From NCBI GenBank assembly GCA_016806645.1, contig JACSYO010001864.1, positions 164,001-228,000 of the forward strand: 64,000 nucleotides of DNA, read 5' to 3'. This DNA comes from Ophiodon elongatus (Eukaryota; Chordata; Actinopteri; Perciformes; Hexagrammidae). This document shows positions 47,600 through 60,876 of this stretch, piece by piece; the stretch's first letter is position 1, and the number at the start of each line of letters is the position of its first letter. The translations under genes were made by a program, and so were the position numbers. The notes under the pieces are model-generated. The model searched no databases. It worked only from the letters and a program-made list of their open reading frames with translations, and was not told the origin of the DNA.

Positions 47600-50486
47600 C
47601 TTTTAGTAATATTTCACAGTTACCTGAGCCCACTAAATGTAACAGAATTAAAGTTCCCCCAGCAGCTAATTAATTTAATATTTGAGTTTCTGTATGATCT
47701 GTGAAATTATTAAAAAGCACAGTCAGTATAATATTAAATAAGAATTAAGTCAGTCAACAGGAGAGGTTGTATTTATCTGTATGCTGACAAATGGATGCAC
47801 ATTTAATGTCACAGAGTACAGGACTACAGTAAGGCAAAGCAAGTTTCTTTGTTTAGCACATTTCAACAAGGCAATTCAAAGTGCTTCACATAAAACCATT
47901 AAAAGCATCAAAACATAATGCAAGAGAAAAGAAGATTTAAAAACAATTAAGAACATTCATTTAAACATTAAAAACAGTCAGTAAAACATTAAAAAGCTAA
48001 AAGTTTATTTTTAAGTCGCTTGGACTCTATTCAATTCCCGGAACTGAAGTGTTTACTCGTCCCCCGGACTCTTGCCAGTTATATACAAAACAAATAAAAG
48101 TTGCAGTGCAGTTTAAGAAGAAATAAGAAATAAAATACAGTAGTCAAATGCAGAAATTGATTAAGATCCTTGAATCTGGTTCAATTAACAGCAAACAGAA
48201 GAGTCTTCAATCTGGATTTAAAGGCGTTTAGTGTCTCCGCAGACCTGCAGCTTTCAGGGACCTTGTTCCAGATATGTGGAGCAGAAAAACTGAACGCTGC
48301 TTCTCCATGTTTTCCAGTAGAGTAATTAAGCTCTATACTCTGCCCTCTTCTCCCCTTCAGGATGTCCAGATCCTGGTGTTTCCAGAAGATGGTCTTCATG
48401 GTTTTAACTTCAGCCGTTCGTCCATCTCTGGCTACCTAGAAACCATTCCTGACCCCAAGCAGGAGAGCTGGAATCCCTGCACAGAACCAGGCAAATACAA
48501 CAATACCGAGGTGCATGATCACACATTCAGATTTGATGTTATTGTGTGATGTAAACATAATTACGTAAACACAGGTTTAAACATAATTGTGCATGTACAA
48601 ACATAAGTTTAGTATGATATTGAATTGCTGTCCATCTTGTTTAAACATTTTTTTGTATCTACAGTTATGTTAAGTTGATGCTCTGATATTAGATATCCCC
48701 ACTATTTGGTGCTGTTCAGGCAGCTGGAGGTTGAAGAGTTCAGAGAGGAGAGAGGACAGAGGAGAGAGAGGAGAAGGAGAGGAGCGCGAGGAGAAGTGGG
48801 TTTTTGGCTTGTCTGGTTCGGCGTTGGGACTTCACTAAAGTTATGAGGAAAACCCAGAACGTGTTGGACTGATTTATTCCTTATCATACACAGGCATTCT
48901 GACATGACACACGTACATGGAGACAACACTAGGCTGCTCAGGCCTTCACTCGTGCAACACCAGTCTGTTAATATAATCACATTTGAGGGTGGTTGTGTTT
49001 CACAGGTTCTCCAGCGTTTGAGCTGCATGGCCCGTCGTTACAGCCTCTACTTGGTGGCCAACATGGCTGAACTGCAGCCCTGCCCCCTGAAGACTGCCCC
49101 CTCCTCCTGTCCATCTGATGGACGCTGGCAGTTCAACACCAACGTGGTTTTCCGGTACAGTGCAGACATCGAAATAAAAGCAGTTTAGCAGAAGTCCAGC
49201 ACGTGGACCAATGCATAATTCCGGAGTCTATGGGAACTGTTAACAGAATCTTCTTTCATCCAGGTCCGATGGCCTGCTGGTGGCGCGCTACCGTAAACAA
49301 AACCTCTACTTTGAGGAGTCCTTTGACACGCCGCCGCAACCTGAGATGATAACGTTCGATACACCTTTTGCCGGGAAATTTGGTCTCCTCATTTGCTTTG
49401 ACATCCTGTTCCACAACCCCACGATTACCCTGATTGAGGAGGTAGAAAAATAGCCACTTAAACGCTTTACCCAACTCTACATTCCTGTAGTCGGTCTTCT
49501 CTTTTCCTCACATCCTCCTCTCCTTGGACCCCTTTTAGGATGTTCGCCAGTTGATCTTCCCCACAGCCTGGATGAACCAGCTCCCTCTACTGGACTCGAT
49601 CCAGTTCCAGCGGGCTTTAAGCTCAGGTGCCAATGTCACCCTGCTAGCGGCCAACATTCGTAATGACCAACTGATCATGACAGGAAGTGGTATCTACACC
49701 CCATCTTCTGCCACTTACCACCACGCCCAGAAAGGAGACCCGGAAGAGGGCAGGCTGCTGGTAGCCAGGGTGCCAGTCTTGCACCCACTGTTGATGGGGA
49801 AGAGTGTGGTCACAGAGGAGGGGGGAGTTTGTGGTGAGTCCACATCATCTACAGCTACAGACTTTGGTAACTGTCCCAAAGAGAGCCGTTTTGATTCTGC
49901 GCCTCCTGAAACTGCTCCTTCAGTTCTTCCCTCCTCCACCACCTTCATCTCGTCCATGATGTACGACCCATTCACATTTGTCCTCCTAAACGAGACAAAG
50001 GGTAAAGTGAACGTGTGTCATGGCACCTTTTGCTGTCACCTGCAGTACCAGCGGTTACTGCCGGGTGGCAGTAAAGAGTTCTACGCATTGGGAGCATTTG
50101 CGGGAATGCATGCAGTAAACGGACGTTACGCCCTGCAGGTAAGAAAGAGACGAATTGGGGATGTATAACTGCGTCATGATGCTCTTGTCACATTTGTCAT
50201 ATATCTGTTGCAGGTTTGTGCACTAGTCCGCTGTGCAGGGTTGGACGTCAGTTCTTGTGGACAGCATGTGGAAGAGGCAGAGTCAAAAATGGACTTCCTG
50301 TTAGAGGGGAGATTTGGGACCAGATATGTGTACCCATCAATTTTGGTTAACAAGTATGTCCTGGAGCAGCCAGAGCATCTGGAAACCGCTGCAGATGGCA
50401 GAGTGACCATGAAACACTCAAATATGACAGATGGGCTGGTCACTGCCTGTCTGTACGGACGAATGTATCACCTGGACAATGAATGA
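47241..50486 (+). CDS. btd: Biotinidase
   Basis: Six coding exons, 520 aa: 47241-47453, 48361-48510, 49006-49154, 49264-49441, 49539-50138, 50214-50486. A signal peptide (MLLLVVVFVCFLFSSGQ) precedes a nitrilase-superfamily domain. The presumed catalytic triad is visible: Glu80 in LVFPEDG, Lys182 in RYRKQNLYFE and Cys215 in LLICFDILF. The Lys-Cys spacing of 33 equals that of human biotinidase, from family knowledge. The C-terminal half has the vanin/biotinidase base domain. The enzyme is secreted and lysosomal and frees biotin from biocytin and biotinylated peptides, so recycling the vitamin. Vanins are the nearest alternative. The linkage to ankrd28, as in human, and overall length favour btd. 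An antisense LINE tail in intron 1 ends about 40 bp before exon 2. Confidence 0.93.
47542..47600 (+). repeat. (TA)n microsatellite with A-run
   Basis: Two TA tracts flank a run of A residues in btd intron 1. Confidence 0.9.
47831..48320 (-). mobile_element. L2-like LINE 3' end, antisense in btd intron 1
   Basis: The - strand encodes GEAAFSFSAPHIWNKVPESC, then RSAETLNAFKSRLKTLLFAV and stop. The 3' UTR follows and ends in GTGCTAAACAAAGAAACTTG. It is the same family as the 19.5 kb copy, but carries an extra block of about 90 bp near 48010-48100 that the other copy lacks. Confidence 0.75.
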
Positions 50487-50520
50487 ACTGATGGGTGCCA
50501 GGAGAAAAATAAAAAAACTG
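50487..50520 (+). terminator. btd 3' end and poly(A) signal
   Basis: AATAAA at 50508-50513 begins 22 nt after the stop codon, implying a very short 3' UTR of about 40-60 nt. Confidence 0.6.
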
Positions 50521-50591
50521 ATTTGAAAAAAAAGGTGTTGAACATTTGTCTTCTGTCAGGTACAAACTTCTATAAATCAAAAACAAATCAT

Positions 50592-50702
50592 TTTATTTGT
50601 TCATTACTTAATCTTTACAAACATCACCAGTAGCGTTCATCCTCTGCCTGAAAGTTGCTTTTTCTTTAAAAAAAAAAAGTAAATATTTATCAATTTCTCT
50701 CT

Positions 50703-50793
<91 letters not shown>

Positions 50794-51628
50794 GTCAGCC
50801 ACTTTCCCCAGTCTCCTGTACAGTACACAGTCATTGAATAGTTACAGCATTGCAAGTTAAAAGTTCCGTAAGCAGCTAATTCGGGTCATCTATCAAATGA
50901 CTCCTGGACCGATCATAAAGTAAATGGGTCTGACAGTCACCTGCTGTCCTAATCAGTTCCCATGGATTCAGTCTCCACTTGGAATACATTTATAGGATTA
51001 AATAATGACTTCTCCAAGGAATTGAAAAGTGGTCAACACTGACGCAGCATTAGCAATGTGCGTGAGTGACAGCCATCAGTGTCTGCCATGAATAAAAACT
51101 CAAGTACAGTAGGGAAAACAGCAATCAATCTCCTGGTCCCATAAGATTGTCCTCTGTTTTTTCTTTAGACAATCGTGCCAAAAAAGGTCCTCTGAGCGTC
51201 TCTCCAGTAGACGCTCTTCTAGTGTTAATTGAAGGAAAAATTGTGAAAAGGCTTAAAACCACTCCAAAAAGTATCAGCAAAGAGTAGGTCCTTAATTTAA
51301 AAAGGAAAACATTGCTTGAAAATTAAAAAGACACTGACCATACAGTGATGGTGTCTGAGATAAACATAGTGTGTATTGACCTTATTCTGTCTTTTTAGTA
51401 AATTATTTTCCCCCCGTAGGTATGCACCTTAAGGAAACAAACGTGTTTTAGAACAAAGGTTATTTTTAGATTTGAAGAAGCTTACCTAAAAATAATCTGC
51501 ACACTGGCTCTATTTCTCTTTATTCCTCTTTTCTCTCTTTTAGTTCCTTGTCAGTGATCTATTAAGGCTCCTGAGTGGCTGGCTAGCTTGTCAGTATTGT
51601 GGGGCTCTGTCCAATAGCAGGCATGTCC
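50592..51628 (-). other. ankrd28 3' UTR (probable)
   Basis: About 1 kb between the ankrd28 stop and a - strand AATAAA at 50592-50597. It includes the long CA tract at 50704-50790, which would be a UG repeat in the mRNA. The end lies within about 100 bp of the btd 3' end. Confidence 0.5.
50704..50790 (+). repeat. (CA)n microsatellite
   Basis: About 43 uninterrupted CA units inside the probable ankrd28 3' UTR. Confidence 0.95.
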
Positions 51629-54600
51629 TCAGTATGTTTCTGAATCGGAGTCATTCAGTTCATCATCCCCAGTGACGGAGGTCAGCGGCCGCTCCGGTCT
51701 GCAGTAGGAAACATGGTCAGGCCTCAGAGAGGGAGGGGTGTCGAAGGCCACACCTTTGGAGACGTGGTTGTTGGTGGGGTGGTGGTTGATGACCGTCTGA
51801 GTGAGAGAGTGTGCAGGCAAAGCTGCTATGGTAACCATAGGGGAGGTGGGCATCATGGAGTTGAGGATGAGTGCCAGACAGTCGGCCACGTCACGATTGG
51901 GAGCGCAAGCCAGAGCAGGAGTGTAACCTATAGGGATCAGGAGGAGGACAGAGTTAAAAATAGAATTACCACCTCCAACAAATCACGTTGCAGTTTATAT
52001 CCATGTCTGTCCTAAATGTCATTACATCATCATTGTATCCTACAAGATTTTGTGTGAAATTGTCATAATTAGCATATGAATTATTGTGAGGTCATGGTGA
52101 CCTTGGCCTTATACATGCATACAGAAGGACGGACAACCCGAAAACATAGAACCTCCGGTCAAGACTGTCGCGGTATAGTATGTCATAAAAACGCCATGGT
52201 GTCGTATGCTATGAAAATGTCAGAGCATATTAATTTGTCCCTATTTGTTTTCAAAGCCATTACGCAGAAACAAATACACACATAGCAACATTCAGATAGA
52301 AAAGTATACTAAACATGGCAACATAGAGATAAGAGTACTCAAACTCTTCATGTATGCACTCATTCATCCCAGCATGCATTACTGCATCAGCGAGGCGGCT
52401 ATTGCAGAAGAAATACCAAAAATCACCAACTAACAGCAGAAAGACGGAGCATACCCCAAGTAAAGTTATGAAAAAGTCATAGTATGGAATAAAAAAAGTC
52501 ACATTAGCATAGTTTAATAGTATGGTGAAAACAAGTCGGAGGATAGTATGTGTAAAAAGGTCATCAACAAGTCATGGTATAGTACGTCAAATAAAGTCAT
52601 CTAATAGTCATCTAATAGTCATGGAATAGTATTTTTGAAAAAAGTAATTAAAAAGTAAGAATAGTATGTCGAGAAAAGTAATTTAAAGTCATGGTATAGC
52701 TGATTTTAAAGTCTTCATATAGTTTTTAATAAAAAAGTAATTCATAAGTCATAGTATAGAAAGAAGTGTATGTTAAAAAAAGTCATAAAATAGTGATATA
52801 ATAGTATGTTGGAAAAAAGTAATTAAAAAAAAGTAAGAGTATGGTATGTCATTTTTAAAATAAAGTCATGTTGAAAAAAGACATAAAAAAGTCATAGTAT
52901 AATTTGACAGTCAAAGTATAGTTGTTGTTTTTTTAAATCAGAAAGCCATACTATAATATACCATAAAATGTTATAGTGTAGTAAGTCATATTAAAATAAA
53001 ATGTCATAAAAACGTCATAGTATAAGTATGTCAGAAAAAAATGTAAAGAAAGATGAAAGCTGACCGTTCTCGTCCACTGCTAAAACACTGGCTCCTTTCC
53101 TCAGCAGCTCCTGCACCACCACTGTCAATCCCTTCTTGGCTGCTACATGCAGGGGCCTGAAAGAAGGTGGAGGGAGTTTTTAAAATGCATCCAGTCCGAC
53201 CATAGTAGATCCCCCAACAGCACAGCGCAGTGTTTGCCTGCGCCCAGGAGCACTACGTACGTCTGGAGAGCAGAGTTGGTGCAGTTGATGAGGTTCTTAT
53301 CGCTGATCTTCTCCAGAATCAACAAGGCACTCGTCTCATGACCCTCACAGGAACAGAGAGCAACAGAGCAAGAAATATAAAAGAAGTATAATCATAGCCG
53401 TCTTGCACAATCCGGAATTAATTCACTTTTCTCTTTTGTACCCATAGTACATACTTTTGTCTTTAACATTTAAAAAATTCCCTTTTTGAGACATTTTGAT
53501 GATGGATATTATTTGGATGTATAACTGTAACTTTCCACCGGCCAACAGATGTTCATTACTGACTGGGTAATGATTTTTCTTCTCTGGTCAGGGATTCTTG
53601 GTGACATATTGATATCAATAATTCACCATGGCCAGTGAATCAAAACGCATGTCCTGTCTCTGTAAATGGTCGTTACCTTGCTGCAAGCCAGATGTAATGC
53701 TGTGTTCCTGTTTGTATCCTGTAGTGTGAAGTCTGCTTTAGCACTGCTCACCAACATCTCTGAAACACATGAATGCCAATGGTTACATGTCAAAGGAGTA
53801 GAAATGAAAGGCCAACAGTGTATCTAAGTGCCAATGTGTGTACTGACCCACAGTGTTGGTCTGTCCGTTTAGAGCTGCCATCATCAGCGGTGTGCTGCAT
53901 ATGTGTGTGTCAACTATGTTTGCCTGAGCTCCCTGGCTCAGCAGAAGGGAAACACACTCCACGTGGTCGGAAAAGGCTGCAGCGTGAAGGGGGGTCCTGC
54001 GTTTGACACAAGCACAGTTCACGATATACCAGCAGAGCTTGTGCTCCCTCCAAACATCTTCTCATCATCACATCACCTCTCACCTGCCCTTGGAGTCAGT
54101 GGTGTTGACGATAGTTGTGCCCAGGGAGTCAATTAACATCTCAGCCACTCCCTCATTGTCGCTCATACTGAAATACACAACACACACTGTCACATACCTT
54201 CAGACCAATGTCTATCTGCATAAAAACATTCATTAGCACACATTGTCTTACACGGCGCAGTGCAGTGGACTGAAAGAGTTGCCCTTAATCTTCTTGAACA
54301 CCTCTTGGTCTAACAACACCTCCACGCAGGCATCATATCCTAGAAAAACAAAGAGAGGAATGAGATACAAAGGGAGGAACAGACATGAATACTACTTTTC
54401 TGTGGTTTCATACAGAACAGACATGTTTCTCGAGTGTCCCCGCACCGTTGTAGCAGGCCCAGTGCAGTGGTGTGTAGCCCTGGTTGTCGGTGAGGTGCGT
54501 CTGTGAGGTGGTGCTGGTGGTGGCCTGCAGAAGGGCCCCCAGGACACCCACACGGCCACAGGCGGATGCCAGGTGAACAGGGGAGCGGCCCAGGATGTCT

Positions 54601-55250
54601 CTGACACACACACTGGCCCCACGCTGGAGGAGAGCCTCTACACTCTCCTCCTGGCCTGTCACCGCCTGTGTGAAAGTGGAAAATAATAATGATAAATATA
54701 GTATAATAAAATATTAGATACAAAGCTGTAATATTAGTGAGTGCATGTGAATGTCTCACCCCTCGGTGGAGGGCAGTCCTCCCCCAGCGGTCCTGATTGT
54801 CTACACTGGCTCCTTGACTGAGTAGAGAGTACACACACTCTGTGTGTCCATTCAGCACTGCCAACATCAGAGGAGTCCTGGACACAGTGTGGAAATATGA
54901 CATAACTAAGTACTTTTATTTAGTTATATATTCATGAAACAAGTTAAATTAATCTTCTCAAACAAAAGAATAGCATAATAATCTCAGTGAAAACTAAGCC
55001 ACTTTGTCGGTGTACACACTCACTGTCCATTGGAGTCTTGTACATCCACATTAATGTGTTGGTCGTTGGCGCTCATGAGCAGGCGCAGGCACTCCGGGTG
55101 GCCATTCATAGCTACGACAGACAGACAGACACACACACACACACACACACGCACACACTAGAGCATGACTTTCTTTTTCTAAAGGAACAACATGTTTCCA
55201 TTTTATAAGCCAGAAAATAGTACTCAATCATGTGAAGGTGTTGCATCCAA

Positions 55251-55328
<78 letters not shown>

Positions 55329-58300
55329 CCGCCTGTATGTATACCTGCAGCATGTATGGCTGTCTTTTTCTGTGTATAGTCATGGGTCATGGGCGAGGAG
55401 CCATGGTGCAGCAGCATAGAGACACACTCCTGGTGACCCTTGGAGCAGGCCAGGCTGAGGGGGGTTCGGCCTTCTGGGCTGCAAACATCCACTTCCAGCA
55501 AGGACGACAAGAGAACCTCTAAAGCTCCACAGTGTCCATGGTAAGCCTAAACCAATGGAAGACACAAACCAAGAGACACTTCTTTTATGTCTAAAGGTAA
55601 CAGACATGGCAGAGACAGTGAAATCCTGTATGTGAGAGAGACAAACAACCAAAATACAGACACACTGTATTGTAATACAGACACTTATCTTGAACTCACC
55701 GCCAGGTGGAGTGGACTGACGGGGGCCTGGCTCTCTGAGTCACTCATGAGGTCTGTTCCTGATGTCTCCATTAACTGAAACAGAGAGATGGTTCCCATAT
55801 TACTAATAACAGATCCAGGTTTGCAGACACAGCAAGTTGCACAGAAATTAGGCCATGGTCACACTGCTGCATTTGGTCCAAATGTATTGAAGGAGAAATT
55901 TGGGGTGTTTGGGGTGTGTGCTACGAGGAGCTTTAGGTTAAAAAGTGTTTTCCTTCCAAATGCATACAACATTGATCTGCTAATTGTTATCCAACCATGA
56001 ACAAGATAGAAGAGTTTTCACTGTAGCTTCCCCTGCCCACCAGATGATCTAACCACTATGTTCCCCATCTGTCCAACAGAGGGAGCTATGTACATAAAAA
56101 TCAATGAATGTCAGGGCTCACCACATCAAGAGGTGTCTCACTTGCCATCTGAAAGAAACACAGACAAAGGCTGTTTATGATACTATGACAAGTGTACTTG
56201 TGTGCTGTAGTTTTCTCAACAGTTCAAAAACCTTTTAGCACATGGAGGTGTTCTGATTTTCTGACCGTGTGTAGGACATGCAACATATTTGTCACTCTGT
56301 GAGGTAGCTGTACACACCAGTTCCAGGCAGAGTGTGCGTCCATAAGCTGAGGCATAGTGCACAGCACTGTAACCCTGTTTGTCTCGCATTCCTGGATCGG
56401 CATCGTTCCTCAACAGGTACTCCACACACCTGACAAAGACCGAAGAGAGGAGAATTTTTTTTAAGCCATCGTCTGACACTGAGGATTATTTGTTACACTT
56501 TGATACTGAACTATGAACATTGTCAGTTAAACACAGAGTGGAACGTACTTTCCATCAGTGTCAGCTGCAGCAGCGTAGTGCAGGGGGCTGCAGCCTCTCT
56601 GGTCCAGCTCATTGATGCTTGCCCCAGAGCCCACCAAGGCAAACACACAGTGGTAGTTACAGTTGGCTGATGCATAGTGTAGAGGAGTCCTAGAATGATC
56701 AGAGAGTCTTGTTATTTATGCCCGTGAGGACTTCATACTCTACTCCCCAAAATGTGGTCAGTTTTCAGACCTTATTTCTATTCCTAACATTTCTAGAATC
56801 AAACTACATTCTTGGCTCACCTTCCAAAGTTGTCTTTCCTGTTAAAGTCCGCTCCGATGTTTAACAGCAGGTTCAGACACTCCAGGTTCCTGGTTGGATA
56901 GACGGATTCAACAGGGATGTTTTGCTAACATACCAATCTATTGTAATCAAGTGCACGGATAATATTTCAGTGCATAAGAGAGATGAAAAAAAATAAAACA
57001 AAGGGGGAATGCCGTTAAATAAGGAACAAAGAAAAGTATTAAAGAGGCTCAGGAATTAAACAATAGTAAGGTATTGAGCAGGGATGATGACTCACCCTCC
57101 AGCTGCAGCAGCATGTAGACAGGACCTTCCAAAGTCATCAGGGGTGTCCATGTCAAACCCTGTGAAAATATGTTATCAGCACCAATTAAGATGTCAACTA
57201 GGTATTTCCAGTGACAAGAATGGTGTCAGCATGAATGTACCTGAGGACAGCAGCTTCCTGCAGCAATCCGAGAAGCCGCTAAGAGCTGCCAGGTGTAGAG
57301 GGAACATCCCATGAACGCCTCTCCTGAAAAAACATTAAGGCAAAGAAGGCAAGCCATCACAGGAGGGGCATGGGTGCATTATTGGTGACAGAATGAAAAC
57401 AAAAAAAGGTTGAAAATATGGTTTATCATATTATGTACAGTAAATATGATTAAACATCTCTAATCATCAAATTGTTCCATTTTTATTTGTGCTTCTTATC
57501 ATTAAAGCACATATTATATTCAGTGGGAAGATAGTTGGACAGATGGTTAAATGTCAATTGTTACTAACTTGGCGGTGTTGGCTCCGTGTTTGATGAGAGC
57601 TGTGATGATGAGCTCATGGCCATAGCGGGCAGAGATGTGAAGGGCAGTGTTTCTGCTCTTGTCCTCATAATCAATCTCGGCTCCTACGCACACATAACAA
57701 AAAAAAGGGTATTATGTATGTATTGCCAATAAAACACTCAGTGAAGTAGACAACACACTGCTGGGGATCTCACCATTTTGAATGAGGGCCTGAGAGCAGG
57801 AGAACCTTCCATGGGTAGCTGCCATGTGGAGGGGGGTTTTACCATCCTTACTCTGGACAGATGGACGGAGAGACAGTGGAGACAAGAAGAGAGGTAGAAA
57901 GAATGAACATGATTAGACCTGTACAGTATATCAGTGCTGCAGTGCATGCAGATTTACATTTGAGTGCAAGTGTGGGAAGCTGACTCAACTGAGTCTAATG
58001 AAATACTATAGTGTAAGAAAGCGTAGCATGAACAGAAGCTATCTTAGACCCCCTTGTGGACCACATGCACACCCACAGATATATTCCCTGAGCAGCTTGC
58101 AGCCTCAGGGAGCCGCCCCCTCCCCCGTCATCTTCCATATGGCCTTGCATCTTGAGGCTGTGGGGATCTAATATCAGTTTCCATCACTGCTACCAAAGTG
58201 TTAACCACACTGTCATTTCAACTTTCTACTAAATACTGGACAGGAAACAAACGAGGCTTCTTATCACTGTTCTTTTGATAATATATATAGGCCTACAGAT

Positions 58301-60807
58301 GATGAATACAGTCAATTCAACTGTACCAATAAGAATGCAAATGCCGTTTATCAGCTTAATTTGGCTGTTTCAGTGTTTGTGTGAAAGTGTATCTTCATAT
58401 GAACACACCCGCATGTTGATGTGAGCTCCGTGGGCCAACAGCAGCTCCTGGCACAGCGCCCCCTGGCGTGAGGAGGAGGCAAAGTGGAGAGCAGAAAACC
58501 CCCTCTCATTCACCTGAAGCAAGGTACCGAACAAAACAATTAAACACACACAATCACCACGCACATACTATCTCACACAAGGACGGACACACACACACAC
58601 ACACCTGGTTGACGTTGGCCCCTGCTTCGATGAGCTCACTGACCACCACATCCTGTCCATTGTAACAGGCCAAATGGAGTGGCGTGTTACCATAGCCGTT
58701 CACCTCGTTGACCTATGCAAGGTGAGAAGTAGTTTTATTGTCTTTAGAATATATAGCGATGCCATTTAAAATAGCTTGTATATCTATAGTTAAAGATTTA
58801 GCTGGGTCAAAGGGTCATGGCACATTATATACTGTACGTGCATGCGTATGTGAGTGTCTGTACTGACGTGGACCCCCAGGCTGAGCAGGTAGTGCACTGT
58901 GCTGCTCATGCCGCTGGAGGCGGCTGCATGGAGCGGAGTGTAGGCTTTTTTGTCCTTACAGTCAACCTCTGCTCCACTGGCCACCAACAACTTCACCACC
59001 TCCAGGTGACCTGAAACAGAGGAGGAGGAGGGCAGAAAATGTTATGACATTCAAAAGAAATAAAAAATTCAACAACCGGCAAGTCTAGACTTGTTCATTT
59101 CGACATGTACTATTTGAAGTGACAACTAGGAAGGGAGGGAGAGAGGCTTCATTTAGTCTGATAAAGCATTCAAAACCATACAATAAAACAGGCTCACCCA
59201 TGTAGGCAGCCCAGTGGATGGCTCTCCTGTCCTTCTTGTCAAATGCATTAATGTTGGCTCCTCTGGACAGCAGCAACTTCACCATCTATTACACAAAAGC
59301 AAATGAACTAGATGCTGACATGCATGCGAGTGTCTCTGTGCGTGTCTACAGGAGACCCACCTCTACGTGTCCACTGAAGGCAGCGTGGTGCAAGGCACTG
59401 CGTCCCGCCCGGTCAGACACATTGACGTTGCTAAGCAGCGGCACCAGAGCCTCGGCACAGCGCACCGCCTTGTTGCTAGCTGCAACATGAAGCGGCGTCT
59501 GCCAGTTCTTGTCCCGGGCGTTAACATCTGCACTGTGCTTCAGCAACACTGCCACTGCATCCTGGGTGAACGGTGAGCATGGGTCAGTGAGCACGAGTGT
59601 GCAGACAGAGGTATTCTTTGAAATGCCTCAGTGTACTAACAAAGTACATGCCAATGTGGCTATGTGTGGGTGGGTATAAAAGTCTTTGCTATTCTTCGGG
59701 GGCTTTCATGCCGACAATAGCACTGAGAAGGAGAACAAACGCAAGGGGCTGTTTTAGCGTGGGCATATTGCTCAGGACCAAGCAGAATAGGTAAAGAGAT
59801 TTTGAAGGTTTATCAAATACCAACACACTGCACAGTGGTTATGTCATTTTACCCCTTTAAGGCCAGATTGTACAAATCTGGAAACATTATCTCGGCAGCA
59901 ATATTTTTTTTGTATCTCATGCCCGTAAGGTAGCTACCGGATATTCTATCTGGTATGTGTGTTGCTCTGTGTTTTCTGCCTTTTTGTTACAGTGTTATTG
60001 CCAGTGGAGACTCAATTAATGCCTTCTTGTCGAAGGCATTAATGTTGGCTCCTCTGAACAGCAGCAACTTCACCATCTATTATACAAAAGCAAATTAACT
60101 AGATGATGACATGTATGTATACGAGTGCCTCTGTGTGTGTCTACAGGAGACCCACCTCTACATGTCCACCGAAGGCAGCGTGGTGCACTAACCTGTGTTT
60201 TCTCACTGAAATGAAAGAAGTCTGCAATTTTGTTGGAGTGCTATTGTCAGTGGGAAAGACCCCGGATTAGGGTTGAATTTATCTTTTCAAACAGGGGCTT
60301 CTCAAAGGTTTGAAAAGCTGTAAGTACCCAATTGTGAGACTCATTGCATTCCATAGCTGCTGAGGGCCGCGTTTATAGTCACATAATTAGTGGAGTCATC
60401 ACAGTATACATTAGCATCAACATCATGTTTGTGTAATAATGTGTTACCTCACTACAAGAGGCGACAGCTCGGTGAAGAGGAGTCAACCACTTGTTATCTT
60501 TGGCATTAACTCTGGCTCCTTGGATGAGAGAAGGAGAGTGAGGGAGAGAGTGAGCGGGAGAAAAATATCAGGGATATGCAGATACAGCAAAGGCAAACAT
60601 GGTGGAATCATTGAAAGATGCATTAAAGGCCATATAAAGAGTAAAAAGCTTCAGGACAAACTAATAGTTTAAAAAAGGCTTTTCACACTTTGGCTTATGG
60701 GAAGGGGGTCCAACAGTGCCTGGAAGTTAGAAAACTCCCATGATGCTCTTTGGCACAGCTTGAGGTTAAAATAGCCCTGAAGCTGCACCTGTTGCACGTT
60801 ACTGGAA

Positions 60808-60876
<69 letters not shown>

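Noticed and set aside
47241..50486. Vanin (pantetheinase) as alternative for btd
   Set aside because: Vanins share the fold and triad, but linkage to ankrd28, the YRKQNLYFE/CFDILF context and overall length fit biotinidase better.
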